This document shows, in pieces, positions 45,029 to 53,666 of a stretch of DNA of 64,000 bases. Within the stretch, counting starts at the first letter, position 1, and every line of letters starts with the position of its first letter. The DNA comes from JAPLDB01 sp038206355 (GTDB lineage Bacteria; Bacteroidota; Bacteroidia; AKYH767-A; 2013-40CM-41-45): contig JBBRAY010000009.1 in NCBI GenBank assembly GCA_038206355.1, forward strand, positions 1 to 64,000, in the 5' to 3' direction. Below the pieces are notes generated by a model. The model had not been told where the DNA came from, did not search any database, and was given only the letters and a program-made list of their open reading frames with translations. The translations under genes and the position numbers were made by a program.

Positions 45029-46813
45029 ATGAAAAAAATCACCCAACTTTTTTTTCTTATTGCTGCAGTAGTAATAACGATTAACGCTTGTCGCAAGGAC
45101 GACTCCGGCAATTCAGATTCTACCAACAATTCGAATCCGGCACAGGTAAATGCAACCATTTCCGGAATCATTATTGATGCAGGCAACCAACCCGTTATTG
45201 GTGCTGTTATTACCACAGGCAGCATAACTGTTTCAACCGATCACTATGGCATGTTCCTGATCAAGGGCAACGTAACGAAAGACCGTTGTATTTTACAAAT
45301 TACCAAAGCGGGTTACCTCAATCGTTCGCACGCTTTCATCCCGAATGCAAATACGGTAAATTACATTAGAGTAGCGCTGTCCCTTGAACCTGTTGCGCAC
45401 TCCATCAATTCTTCTTCCGGCGGAACAGTGACCATGGTCAACGGCGGGTCAATACAATTTACGCCAAACTCCTTTATAATAGCAGGCGGCACAACTCCAT
45501 ATACAGGAACAGTATTAGTTGTTGCAAAACATTACGGTGTAAACGATGCAAATTTCGGATTAATGATTCCCGGCGGTGACCTTTCCGGAAAAAATATTGC
45601 CGGCGAAGATGTTTCACTTTATACATATGGAATGACATCCGCCACACTGAAAGGAAGCAGTGGCGAATCATTGCAACTGGCAACAGGAACAACTGCAACA
45701 ATCACATTTCCGATTGCCACAGTTCAAATGGGATCAGCGCCAGCAACTATTCCGTTATGGTATTTGGATGAAGCTACTGCATTGTGGAAAGAAGAAGGAA
45801 CTGCAACGAAAGTTGGTAACAATTATGTGGGAACTGTGGCGCATTTCAGTACCTGGAACTGTGATTACGGCGGACCCAGGGCAAATGTGAACGGAATGGT
45901 GATAGATTGTGAAGGGGTACCGATGGCAAATGTGATAGTTACAATAAATGGTGGCGTAACAGTAGCTACAGATGCGAATGGATTTTACAGTTTATGGGTT
46001 CCTTCTGGTTGGCCTCTTACCTTTCAGGTTTTACCTCAAGGGGTTTTTGTATTGCCGAGTCAACAGGAAAATGTAGCGCCTTTGACAACGGGACAAACAT
46101 TTACAGTTCCTGATCTAATTGTTCCGTGCGGTTCAAATTCAAAGGTTAATGGACACTTAACAGGCTGTTCAGAAGAAGCGATATCAGGAACAGTTATACT
46201 TCTAAGTAATAATCAGGTGGTAAATTTCCAATTTACAGCAACCGGTTCATTCCGGCTATTGTCTTTAGAAAACACCGATTACACACTGTCAGGAATTTCA
46301 TTTTCCGGTGTTAATTCAATAGCTGTTACAAGCCCTTCTGCACATGATTCAGTAGATGTCGGCGCTTTAAATCTTTGCAATAATAATACTAACTCCGTAA
46401 CAAGTTTTGTTATTACGGGTAATGGGTATAATAGCGACTTCATTGCATTCACAATTGCTGACATAAACGAAGGTTATTGGTATACATCTTTTAATTATAC
46501 ACAACTATATTTTTCCGGATTCACAAGTATGGGTGCTTGCTCACTTTCATGTAATTTTTCCGGCCATCAAACAACAATGCTTGATTTCAATTCTGACCCA
46601 GACTCTTCAGGTCTTAATTTCTTTATTAATGGTTGTCAATATTTTTCCTCCTCTCAATCTCCAAATCCATTTATAATGGAAGTTACCCATTATGGTGCTG
46701 TAGGTGATTCAATTAAAGGTACTTTTCATGGATCATTGGTTTATGGTATCGCAGGTTCTGAAGTTATGATTTCTGATGGCAAATTTGCATTTCCACGAAA
46801 ACCGGATCATTAA
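45029..46813 (+). CDS. lipoprotein with carboxypeptidase-regulatory-like domains
   Basis: 594 residues from ATG 45029. Lipobox TINAC, acylated Cys21. After a Ser/Asn-rich linker, a first carboxypeptidase-regulatory-like domain (VNATISGIIIDAGNQPVIGAVITTG, about 36-120) leads to a ZU5-like or adhesin-like beta region (GGTVTMVNGGSIQFTPNSF ... LWYLDEATALWKEEG), then a second regulatory-like domain (ANVNGMVIDCEGVPMANVIVT, near 287) and a C-terminal beta region with DSVDVGALNLCNN. Such proteins are anchored on the cell surface or periplasmic side in Bacteroidota. Function unknown. Confidence 0.85.
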   Translation: MKKITQLFFLIAAVVITINACRKDDSGNSDSTNNSNPAQVNATISGIIIDAGNQPVIGAVITTGSITVSTDHYGMFLIKGNVTKDRCILQITKAGYLNRSHAFIPNANTVNYIRVALSLEPVAHSINSSSGGTVTMVNGGSIQFTPNSFIIAGGTTPYTGTVLVVAKHYGVNDANFGLMIPGGDLSGKNIAGEDVSLYTYGMTSATLKGSSGESLQLATGTTATITFPIATVQMGSAPATIPLWYLDEATALWKEEGTATKVGNNYVGTVAHFSTWNCDYGGPRANVNGMVIDCEGVPMANVIVTINGGVTVATDANGFYSLWVPSGWPLTFQVLPQGVFVLPSQQENVAPLTTGQTFTVPDLIVPCGSNSKVNGHLTGCSEEAISGTVILLSNNQVVNFQFTATGSFRLLSLENTDYTLSGISFSGVNSIAVTSPSAHDSVDVGALNLCNNNTNSVTSFVITGNGYNSDFIAFTIADINEGYWYTSFNYTQLYFSGFTSMGACSLSCNFSGHQTTMLDFNSDPDSSGLNFFINGCQYFSSSQSPNPFIMEVTHYGAVGDSIKGTFHGSLVYGIAGSEVMISDGKFAFPRKPDH

Positions 46814-46893
46814 ATTATTAAGTATTGCTGATTTAAAACACCTTCTTTTTAGATAGTAATGCAATCTTAAACCAAATTTATTATTCATTTTTG

Positions 46894-46913
46894 TACTCAG
46901 ACAAAACTGAGTA
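46894..46913. promoter_or_regulatory. hairpin overlapping the cinA start
   Basis: TACTCAG (46894-46900) and CTGAGTA (46907-46913) pair perfectly around ACAAAA. The last base of the right arm is the A of the cinA ATG. Confidence 0.45.
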
Positions 46914-48163
46914 TGACACTGGCAGAAATTATAACAATTGGGGATGAACTTCTGATCGGACAGGTGATTGATACGAACAGCGCCTGGATCGGTCAGCGAT
47001 TGAATGAGATCGGGATTAAAGTTTTTCAGATCACTTCTGTAAGTGATAATGAACAACACATCATAAGCGCATTGAAAGATGCGCGGCAACGTGCTGATGT
47101 AATTCTTATAACCGGCGGACTGGGACCTACCAAGGATGACATTACCAAGTTCACCCTTTGTAAATTTTTTAAATCCAATCTGAGGTTTGACGAAGCTACG
47201 TTTGTTCAGGTTGAAAAATTATTTAATGCAAGGGGACGACAGGTGACCGATGTAAACCGGAAGCAAGCAGAGGTACCCGAAAAGTGCGAGGTCATTCCGA
47301 ATACACAAGGAACAGCACCGGGGATGTGGTTCGATGAGAACGGGAAAATTTTTGTTTCCATGCCGGGCATACCATATGAGATGAAAGGCATGATGGAAAG
47401 CACTATTCTTCCGCGCCTTCAAAATCTTTTTACGAAAAGTGCTATCGTTCATAAGACTACATGGTTTCAGGGTATCGGTGAATCGTTTTTGTCGGACATG
47501 ATAGAAAAATGGGAACTGGCGCTGCCATCCAACCTGAAGCTGGCTTATCTTCCTTCTTCGGGTATACTGCGGTTAAGGATTTCTGCAACCGGAACGTCAT
47601 CAGAAGAACTCAGTATTCAAATTGAAAAAGAGTTGAAAGAACTTCACGCCATTGCAGGGGATTATATTTTCGGAGCGGATGCAGATACACTTGAAAAAAT
47701 AACTGCGCAGTTACTTACAGAAAAGAAAGCCACCATCAGTACAGCTGAAAGTTGCACAGGCGGATATATTGCGCATCGCATTACGACTGTTCCCGGTAGT
47801 TCCAATTATTACATCGGATCGGTGGTTGCGTATGACAATTCCATCAAAGAAAATTTTCTTGGCGTAAGTCACACCCTCATTGAGCAACACGGCGCCGTGA
47901 GTGAAGAAGTAGTTATAGAGATGGCAAAAAGCGTAAAGGAAAAATTCAATACAGATTATGCCATCGCCTGTTCGGGGATAGCAGGTCCTTCAGGCGGCAC
48001 GGAAGAAAAACCTGTCGGGACTGTACACCTTGCCATTGCGCATCCGGGAGGAATGTTTACAAAGAAGTTGATTCTCGGCTCTGTCAGGGAAAGGATCATA
48101 CGTGAAACATCTAACCATGCATTAAATAATCTTCGGAAAATTTTGACAGGAAAAATAGGATGA
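46913..48163 (+). CDS. cinA: CinA family protein (nicotinamide-nucleotide amidase)
   Basis: 416 residues. The N-terminal MoaB/CinA-like domain (about 3-170) has GDELLIGQVIDTNSAWIGQRL and the LITGGLGPTKDD motif; the C-terminal PncC-type amidase domain (about 255-410) has ISTAESCTGGYIAHRIT and CSGIAGPSGGTEEKPVGTVHLAIA. The protein deamidates nicotinamide mononucleotide in NAD salvage and may hydrolyse ADP-ribose. Both domains are complete. The stop overlaps ridA as ATGA, so the two are translated together. Confidence 0.95.
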   Translation: MTLAEIITIGDELLIGQVIDTNSAWIGQRLNEIGIKVFQITSVSDNEQHIISALKDARQRADVILITGGLGPTKDDITKFTLCKFFKSNLRFDEATFVQVEKLFNARGRQVTDVNRKQAEVPEKCEVIPNTQGTAPGMWFDENGKIFVSMPGIPYEMKGMMESTILPRLQNLFTKSAIVHKTTWFQGIGESFLSDMIEKWELALPSNLKLAYLPSSGILRLRISATGTSSEELSIQIEKELKELHAIAGDYIFGADADTLEKITAQLLTEKKATISTAESCTGGYIAHRITTVPGSSNYYIGSVVAYDNSIKENFLGVSHTLIEQHGAVSEEVVIEMAKSVKEKFNTDYAIACSGIAGPSGGTEEKPVGTVHLAIAHPGGMFTKKLILGSVRERIIRETSNHALNNLRKILTGKIG

Positions 48164-48546
48164 CAGAACGAAAAAATATTTCCTCTTCTTCACCGTGGGA
48201 AGATGTTGTTGGGTATTCCCGCGCTGTTCGCATAGGGAATACCATTGAAGTGGCAGGTACAACAGCCATAGATGGAGATCATATTGTCGGCAAGGATTTG
48301 TACGAACAGTCACGTTTCATTTTTCTGAAAATTGAAAAATGCCTTTTTGAAGCCGGCGGATCAATGAAGGATGTGGTGAGAACGCGTATGTATGTGACAG
48401 ATATTTCAAAATGGGAAGGTGCAGGAAAAGCGCATGCTGAGTTTTTTAAGGACATCAAACCCGCTGCAACCATGGTTGAAGTTTCAGGGTTAATCAATCC
48501 CGAACTACTTATTGAAATTGAGGTGACAGCAATACTAAAAGATTGA
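48160..48546 (+). CDS. RidA-family reactive-intermediate deaminase
   Basis: 128 residues. The YjgF/RidA fold with NTIEVAGTTAIDGD, the conserved Arg in VVRTRMYVTDI and the Glu region EIEVTAIL near the C-terminus. RidA proteins hydrolyse reactive enamine/imine intermediates such as 2-aminoacrylate. The active-site Arg is present. Overlap with cinA by four bases suggests one transcript. Confidence 0.92.
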   Translation: MTERKNISSSSPWEDVVGYSRAVRIGNTIEVAGTTAIDGDHIVGKDLYEQSRFIFLKIEKCLFEAGGSMKDVVRTRMYVTDISKWEGAGKAHAEFFKDIKPAATMVEVSGLINPELLIEIEVTAILKD

Positions 48547-48589
48547 CCAAAAGTTATCATAAGTCAATAAAATACGCCCAATGACGGTC

Positions 48590-48597
48590 TATCTTTG
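48590..48597 (+). promoter_or_regulatory. -7 element TATCTTTG before the DUF983 gene
   Basis: Exact TAnnTTTG match, 18 bases before the ATG at 48616. No clear -33 TTG. Confidence 0.45.
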
Positions 48598-48615
48598 CCG
48601 CGTAAAATCCTCACC

Positions 48616-49017
48616 ATGATGCTCAAAGAGAAGCTGTATTCTATCCTCAATAACCGTTGCCCAAAATGTCATCAAGGCGTTGTATTTGAGATAAATAATC
48701 CATATAATTTAAAGCGCTTTGACAAGATGCATTCCTGTTGTCAATGCTGCTCGGAACCCTACTTTAAAGAACCCGGATTCTATTATGGTGCGATGATCGT
48801 AAGCTATATGCTGAATGGGGCACTTTTTATATTTACGTTTCTTGGAATTTACTTTCCATTTCACCTGGAGGCAATTCCATATATTCTTGCGATGGCTGCC
48901 TTAATCGTTATCCTCTCCCCTGTCACTTTCCGGTTATCGAGGCTGGTATGGCTGAATGTATTTGTCGGATTTGACCCTCAGGTAAAGTGCCTTCAAAAGG
49001 CAGTCGTAATATCCTGA
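48616..49017 (+). CDS. DUF983 membrane protein with zinc-binding cysteines
   Basis: 133 residues from ATG 48616 (ATG 48619 is equally possible). N-terminal CPKCHQG and HSCCQCC pairs form a likely zinc ribbon (about residues 15-45); two transmembrane helices follow (about 56-77 and 83-105). The region FKEPGFYYGAMIVSY is typical of DUF983. Role unknown; several Bacteroidota carry it near ribosomal or maintenance genes. Confidence 0.9.
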   Translation: MMLKEKLYSILNNRCPKCHQGVVFEINNPYNLKRFDKMHSCCQCCSEPYFKEPGFYYGAMIVSYMLNGALFIFTFLGIYFPFHLEAIPYILAMAALIVILSPVTFRLSRLVWLNVFVGFDPQVKCLQKAVVIS

Positions 49018-49055
49018 TTTTTTTTCCTGATATTTTGTCATTCAATATAATATCC

Positions 49056-49063
49056 TATTTTTG
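49056..49063 (+). promoter_or_regulatory. rpmB promoter, -7 element TATTTTTG
   Basis: Exact -7 match with TTTTG at 49033-49037 as -33 element, 18 bases apart. Predicts an rpmB leader of about 30 bases. Confidence 0.6.
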
Positions 49064-49096
49064 CACCCCCTTTTCAAACAAATAATAGTACGAACC

Positions 49097-49330
49097 ATGT
49101 CAAGAATATGTGATTTAACAGGAAAACGCGCAATGGTGGGCAATAATGTGTCCTTTTCTAATAAGAAGACCAAGCGTAAATTTAACCCGAATTTGCAGAC
49201 CAAAAGGTTCTGGGTTCCGGAAATGAAGGACTGGATTACGCTAAAGGTATCCACTTCAGCACTACGCACCATCAGCCGACATGGCATTAGTGCAGTACTC
49301 GACAAAGCCATTAAAAAAGGAAGAATTTAA
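49097..49330 (+). CDS. rpmB: 50S ribosomal protein L28
   Basis: 77 residues from ATG 49097, which gives the family N-terminus MSRICDLTGKRAMVGNNVS; a TTG 36 bases upstream is rejected. The motif KTKRKFNPNLQTKRFW is typical of L28. L28 binds 23S rRNA near the E site. In many Bacteroidota rpmB is followed by rpmG, but here a strong terminator comes 20 bases after the stop and no L33 gene is present. Confidence 0.97.
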   Translation: MSRICDLTGKRAMVGNNVSFSNKKTKRKFNPNLQTKRFWVPEMKDWITLKVSTSALRTISRHGISAVLDKAIKKGRI

Positions 49331-49349
49331 TACACCACTTGAAAAGCAT

Positions 49350-49391
49350 AAAGCCGACATGGACCCGAACTCCGGATCATGTCGGCTTTTT
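49350..49391 (+). terminator. intrinsic terminator after rpmB
   Basis: AAAGCCGACATG and CATGTCGGCTTT form a perfect 12-base stem with a 16-base loop, followed by TTTCTTT. It may also serve the convergent Cas6-like gene. Confidence 0.85.
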
Positions 49392-49414
49392 CTTTGGGTA
49401 ATTTTTACGAAAAC

Positions 49415-50182
49415 CTACGGAACCAATGGTTCGCTTGCCGGCGGTGCTTCCGGAACCACATCAAGCATTCCAAATCCCTGGTAAGTGTACAACCCCATTC
49501 CTGTCTGCCAGATAAACTTATGGACTTCAGGGTGGGCATGTAATGAAAATGGCAACAGGTATCCGTAGATGGTATGGTTGTTATTGTTTTTATAGATGCG
49601 GGCAAATTTCTTTTGAGAATCAATCACACGCTGGATGTAACCGGGATCAGGAGTGATTTCAAATTCCGCATACTCATTCAATTGAGATTCTGTGTAGCCG
49701 GCCTTTTCCATTCTGTCGAGAATGGAGTTGAACAGAAAATCAGAAAACTCCTGAGATGATGGTTCGAGTGATGGTGGAGGTGTCTGCTGATTGTCGAAGG
49801 GCTCGTCAGGAATCAACGGTGAAATACAAACATACTTTATCACAGTCTGAAACTGAGGTTCACTGATCACCTGGTACGACTTCGGAACAAGCGTAAGTTT
49901 CGCAAAGCTAACCAGCCGGCGGTCGAATATCTTTTTAACCCATGCCATCACAAACTCTTCTTCCGGTGCTGATATCACCAATGAAACCTTAGATGAAAGA
50001 AAACGGATTTGTCCGTTGAGCACTTTTGAAGTTCCCTTCAGAGATGAAAACGTATAAGAGGTAGAACGAACCGGTAACTCCTCAATTACTTCATCCATAA
50101 AAGCTGAAATAATTTTCTGGTGATGTAAAGGAACCATGCCATTGCTGCCATGTACTTTTAGAAAAGAAATTTTAAGACGCAT
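49415..50182 (-). CDS. Cas6-like CRISPR endoribonuclease, solitary
   Basis: 255 residues. Family features of Cas6: an N-terminal ferredoxin-like start (MRLKISFLKV ... VPLHHQKIISAFMDEVI), the SYTFSSLKG segment near residues 41-50, and the C-terminal glycine-rich loop GMGLYTYQGFGML near 230-243. His20/His21 and Lys23 are possible catalytic residues; without a structure the active site is not certain. Cas6 cleaves precursor CRISPR RNA, but no repeat array, cas1/cas2, effector or other cas gene lies in this window. The neighbours are rpmB and a T9SS protein. It could work in trans with a distant array or on another RNA. Confidence 0.8.
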   Translation of the reverse strand: MRLKISFLKVHGSNGMVPLHHQKIISAFMDEVIEELPVRSTSYTFSSLKGTSKVLNGQIRFLSSKVSLVISAPEEEFVMAWVKKIFDRRLVSFAKLTLVPKSYQVISEPQFQTVIKYVCISPLIPDEPFDNQQTPPPSLEPSSQEFSDFLFNSILDRMEKAGYTESQLNEYAEFEITPDPGYIQRVIDSQKKFARIYKNNNNHTIYGYLLPFSLHAHPEVHKFIWQTGMGLYTYQGFGMLDVVPEAPPASEPLVP

Positions 50183-50411
50183 AAATAAAGATTGCTGATT
50201 AGAAAAACGGTTTGAGACTGAATACTAAATCCTTGATTTGTAACTATTGTGCCTGTTAAAAAATGCTCACTTTCGCCGCCCCGGGGTTGTTTCCTCAATT
50301 CCGTGATAGAAAAGACCGGGAGCTTGGAAATCAAGGCAAGTATAAAGGTTTTTCTTTTACCATGTTTCGGTGAATAAAAAAAAATTATTTTTAGCCCGTA
50401 GTAAGGTACTA

Positions 50412-50468
50412 AGTACGAATTACGAATGTACGAAGTACGGATTAATACGAAAGTACGGATTACGAATT
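50412..50468. repeat. TACGAAT-rich intergenic repeat
   Basis: AGTACGAATTACGAATGTAC followed by GAAGTACGGATTAATACGAA and GTACGGATTACGAATTT. The same word family as at 42.3 kb, here upstream of a T9SS gene. Confidence 0.65.
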
Positions 50469-50531
50469 TAAAATTGTGTAAAAAGACGAATGTTTTGATT
50501 TCATTACTGATTAAATAATTAAAAAACATCT

Positions 50532-52298
50532 ATGAATAAAATTAATACTGCATTCCTGATCATCATTTCGGTTTTTGTTTTTAATACGGCAAAGCTTTAT
50601 GCACAATGTTCCATTGACTCTTCACAAACGGTGGCAGGCGTATATCCGGCCGTAATGCCAGATGCAACTGCGGGACAACCTTATTCCACAGATGTAACTT
50701 TTGTAATGATCCTGGATACGCTCGGTTTTACCATTTCGAATTTTCATATCACCAATATCACCGGATTGCCTATCGGTATTACGTGGCAGTGTAACAACTT
50801 CGCAAACGGGTGCAACTACGACCCGACGGTGAACCTGTATGGCTGCATCAACATCAGCGGTACACCTTTAATCCCGGGAAGCTATATCGCCCATGTAACA
50901 GTAATTGCCTCCGTTGCAATTGTTGGAGATCAGACGGTAGATTATCAGGTTCCGTTAAATGTATTGCCCGCACAATCAACCAATAACGGCTTCTCCATGA
51001 CAAACAGTTCGGGTTGCGATCCGCTCACGGTTTCATTCATCAACAATGACCCCGGACAGAATTCTTACCTCTGGGATTTCGGTGATGGCATGCAGAGCAA
51101 TCTTGAAAATCCTACGCCGCATACTTATACTATTCCCGGAGATTACATCGTGACTCAAACCGTGATGCCGAATATTACTCCTGACTATTACCTGACCAGT
51201 GTAACCGTGAACAGCATACCCAATAATTATGGTGCGCCCTTTGACGATCCTGATATGTATCTCCTCGTTAAAAATGCCGCCGGGACTGTAGTTCATGATT
51301 CACGCCCGGCGCAAAACGGGCTATATCCTCCGCAAACATGGGGAATGCCCAATATCCTACTGGCGAATGAAAATTACACAATCCATGTATGGGATGAAGA
51401 CGGAGGATTGTTTGGCGCTGATGATGACCTTGGTGTTATTTCTTTTGCCGGTAATGGCACAAGCGGGAATGCGACTGCAACTGTTGGTGGTGCATCGGGT
51501 ACTTTAAATCTCGACTACGTTATTTTTCAGACTCCGGTTAATGCTGTCGTTACTACCGATACCATTCATGTATATCCTTCCCAGGCAATGCCAGTACTTA
51601 CAATTTCAGGTAACACATCTTTCTGTGTCGGTGATTCACTTGTACTCACTTCAAATGAACCTGTCGGAAATCAATGGTATGCTGACGGGAATATTTTATC
51701 AGGAGATACAGATCTTACTTATGTGGTAACCCGGAGCGGGCTTTATTCACTTACCGTAACCAATAGTTTTGGATGTTCTGCAACGGTATTTATGGTTGAC
51801 ACGGTTCACGTTTATGGCAACCCTCCGCACCCGACAATTTTTATCGCCGGAGATACTTTAAAATGTTTACTGCCTGGTTACAACTACCAGTGGTATCTAA
51901 ACGGTACAGCCATCGCAGGAGAGACCAACTCATACACTGTTCCATTGGTAACCGGAAATTACATTGTGATGATTTCCACTGCACAGGGCTGCAGCGATAC
52001 TTCTCAGGTTTTGTATTTTATTGTCACCGGAGAACTCAGTGTAATTGATCTTTTCAGGGAAGTATTAATTTATCCCAATCCGGTGAACAGAACATTGCAT
52101 ATTGAATGTGAACAGGGAGGAATAGTGAGTATGAGACTCTTCGACCTGACCGGAAAAACAGTTTTTGAAACTGATTTGAATTCAACTACACATCATGTAC
52201 ATGAAACGATTGATGTCTCTTCTGTTGACAGGGGAATTTATTTTCTGGAACTTTTAAAAGACGGAAAGAAAGTGGTGAGGAAGATTGCGGTGAATTGA
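50532..52298 (+). CDS. PKD-domain T9SS-secreted protein
   Basis: 588 residues, signal peptide ending FNTAKLYAQ. Residues 22-145 form a beta-sandwich starting CSIDSSQTVAGVYPAVMPDATAGQPYSTDVTF, a PKD domain follows (VSFINNDPGQNSYLWDFGDGMQSNLENPTPHTY, about 168-210), then a C2-like region (DDPDMYLLVKNAAGTVVHDSRPAQNG) and two Ig-like units ending in a T9SS type A sorting domain (LIYPNPVNRTLHI to VVRKIAVN). Its C-terminal units are distant relatives of the cassette at 4.7-13 kb, without the CEVEAVIFDVVAG signature. Secreted; function unknown. Confidence 0.88.
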   Translation: MNKINTAFLIIISVFVFNTAKLYAQCSIDSSQTVAGVYPAVMPDATAGQPYSTDVTFVMILDTLGFTISNFHITNITGLPIGITWQCNNFANGCNYDPTVNLYGCINISGTPLIPGSYIAHVTVIASVAIVGDQTVDYQVPLNVLPAQSTNNGFSMTNSSGCDPLTVSFINNDPGQNSYLWDFGDGMQSNLENPTPHTYTIPGDYIVTQTVMPNITPDYYLTSVTVNSIPNNYGAPFDDPDMYLLVKNAAGTVVHDSRPAQNGLYPPQTWGMPNILLANENYTIHVWDEDGGLFGADDDLGVISFAGNGTSGNATATVGGASGTLNLDYVIFQTPVNAVVTTDTIHVYPSQAMPVLTISGNTSFCVGDSLVLTSNEPVGNQWYADGNILSGDTDLTYVVTRSGLYSLTVTNSFGCSATVFMVDTVHVYGNPPHPTIFIAGDTLKCLLPGYNYQWYLNGTAIAGETNSYTVPLVTGNYIVMISTAQGCSDTSQVLYFIVTGELSVIDLFREVLIYPNPVNRTLHIECEQGGIVSMRLFDLTGKTVFETDLNSTTHHVHETIDVSSVDRGIYFLELLKDGKKVVRKIAVN

Positions 52299-52445
52299 GG
52301 GGAGATATGTGATGTGAGAGGTGAGCGGTGAGATCCGATCAGGTTCAAATAAGGGACATTGCTCCAATTGATAATTCATCACGGGGGTGTTAGCGGCAAG
52401 CACGACGCACGACAGTCAATTAATACAAAAAAACGCAATTAAATT

Positions 52446-53441
52446 ATGAAAAATGTTCTTTTAATCCTTTTAGTTTTCTTAAAATTCTCGCCTTGTTTCT
52501 CTCAAGACAAATTAGTGGCATTAGATAAAGACCTTACTTCAGTAAAGTATCCGTTTGAAGTTAAATTTCAACTATTAAAATCCCAGGGACAAGACTTGAA
52601 AATGGCATATTTTGATGTGTCATCTCAAAACCCTAATGGAAAAGTCATATTGCTTCTGCACGGTAAAAATTTCAATGTAGCTTATTGGGAACAAACAATA
52701 AAAGAGCTAAACAAAAACGGCTTTCGTGTAATAGCACCCGACCAAATTGGCTTTGGAAAATCCACAAAACCACTAAACTATCAATACAGTTTTAATCAGT
52801 TGGCTTTAAACACCAAATCTATTTTGGACAGTCTTGGCATCAATAAAATTATTGTATTAGGACACTCTATGGGCGGAATGGTAGCTACAAGATTTGCATT
52901 ATCTTATCCTGAAATGACAGAGAAACTTATTCTCGAAAACCCAATCGGTTTGGAAGATTACAAAGTCCTTGCGCCTTATCAAAGCATTGATGATAACTAC
53001 CGAAGTGAATTAAATAATACTGTAGAAACCTATCGTAACTATCAACTTAAATTTTATTACGACAATAAATGGAAGCCACAATATGAGCCTTGGCTTAACC
53101 TTGTTGCGGGTTGGACATTAGACAAAGATTATCCCATCATAGCTTGGAATGCTGCTCTGACTACTGATATGATTTTTACACAGCCCGTTGTATATGAGTT
53201 TGGAAACATTAAATGTCCAACACTCATAATCATCGGCACACGAGACAGAACGGCAATAGGTAAAGACAGAGCCACAAAAGAAATGCAAGCGAAAATGGGA
53301 CTTTATAACGAATTAGGGAAGAAAACACAACAAGCTATTCCAAACTCTAAATTGGTAGAATTAGACAATGTCGGACATCTTCCTCATATAGAAGCATTCG
53401 AGAGATTTATCAAGCCATTGATTGAATTTATAGAAAAGTAA
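52446..53441 (+). CDS. exported alpha/beta hydrolase
   Basis: 331 residues, signal peptide ending KFSPCFSQD. The alpha/beta-hydrolase fold is clear: LLLHGKNFNVAYWEQTI (oxyanion region), the nucleophile elbow GHSMGGMVA near residue 140, the acid in GTRDRTAIG and the histidine in NVGHLPHIEAF. Similar enzymes hydrolyse esters or epoxides; specificity cannot be told. The gene is notably AT-rich and is flanked on both sides by unusual GC-richer short repeats, so it may have been acquired as a unit. Confidence 0.9.
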   Translation: MKNVLLILLVFLKFSPCFSQDKLVALDKDLTSVKYPFEVKFQLLKSQGQDLKMAYFDVSSQNPNGKVILLLHGKNFNVAYWEQTIKELNKNGFRVIAPDQIGFGKSTKPLNYQYSFNQLALNTKSILDSLGINKIIVLGHSMGGMVATRFALSYPEMTEKLILENPIGLEDYKVLAPYQSIDDNYRSELNNTVETYRNYQLKFYYDNKWKPQYEPWLNLVAGWTLDKDYPIIAWNAALTTDMIFTQPVVYEFGNIKCPTLIIIGTRDRTAIGKDRATKEMQAKMGLYNELGKKTQQAIPNSKLVELDNVGHLPHIEAFERFIKPLIEFIEK

Positions 53442-53520
53442 ATTTATGAAAAAGCCAGCCACATTCAAAATCACATTTTTCTTTCGCAAGAAATTCTATC
53501 TTAGTGGAAAATATGTCGTT

Positions 53521-53616
53521 ACGAAGTTCGCCACTTCTTGAAGCGGCGGAACGTTGTATCACCCCGGCCCAAAATGTCTTACCCCGACCTTATGGTGTAT
53601 CATCCCGACCCAAAAG
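53521..53616. repeat. hairpin and direct repeats after the hydrolase gene
   Basis: CGCCACTTC faces GAAGCGGCG around TT near 53530-53549, then GTATCACCCCGGCCCAAAA (53556-53574) recurs as GTATCATCCCGACCCAAAA (53597-53615), with a partial copy TACCCCGACCTTA between. GC-rich compared with the flanking gene. No gene seen. Confidence 0.6.
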
Positions 53617-53666
53617 GCGGAATTAAAACAATATTAATTTAGTGTTGAGAGTGAAGCAAATATCCA

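Noticed and set aside
49331..50531. CRISPR array near the Cas6-like gene
   Set aside because: No regularly spaced repeats of 25-40 bases are present; the only repetition nearby is the irregular TACGAAT words and the rpmB terminator stem.
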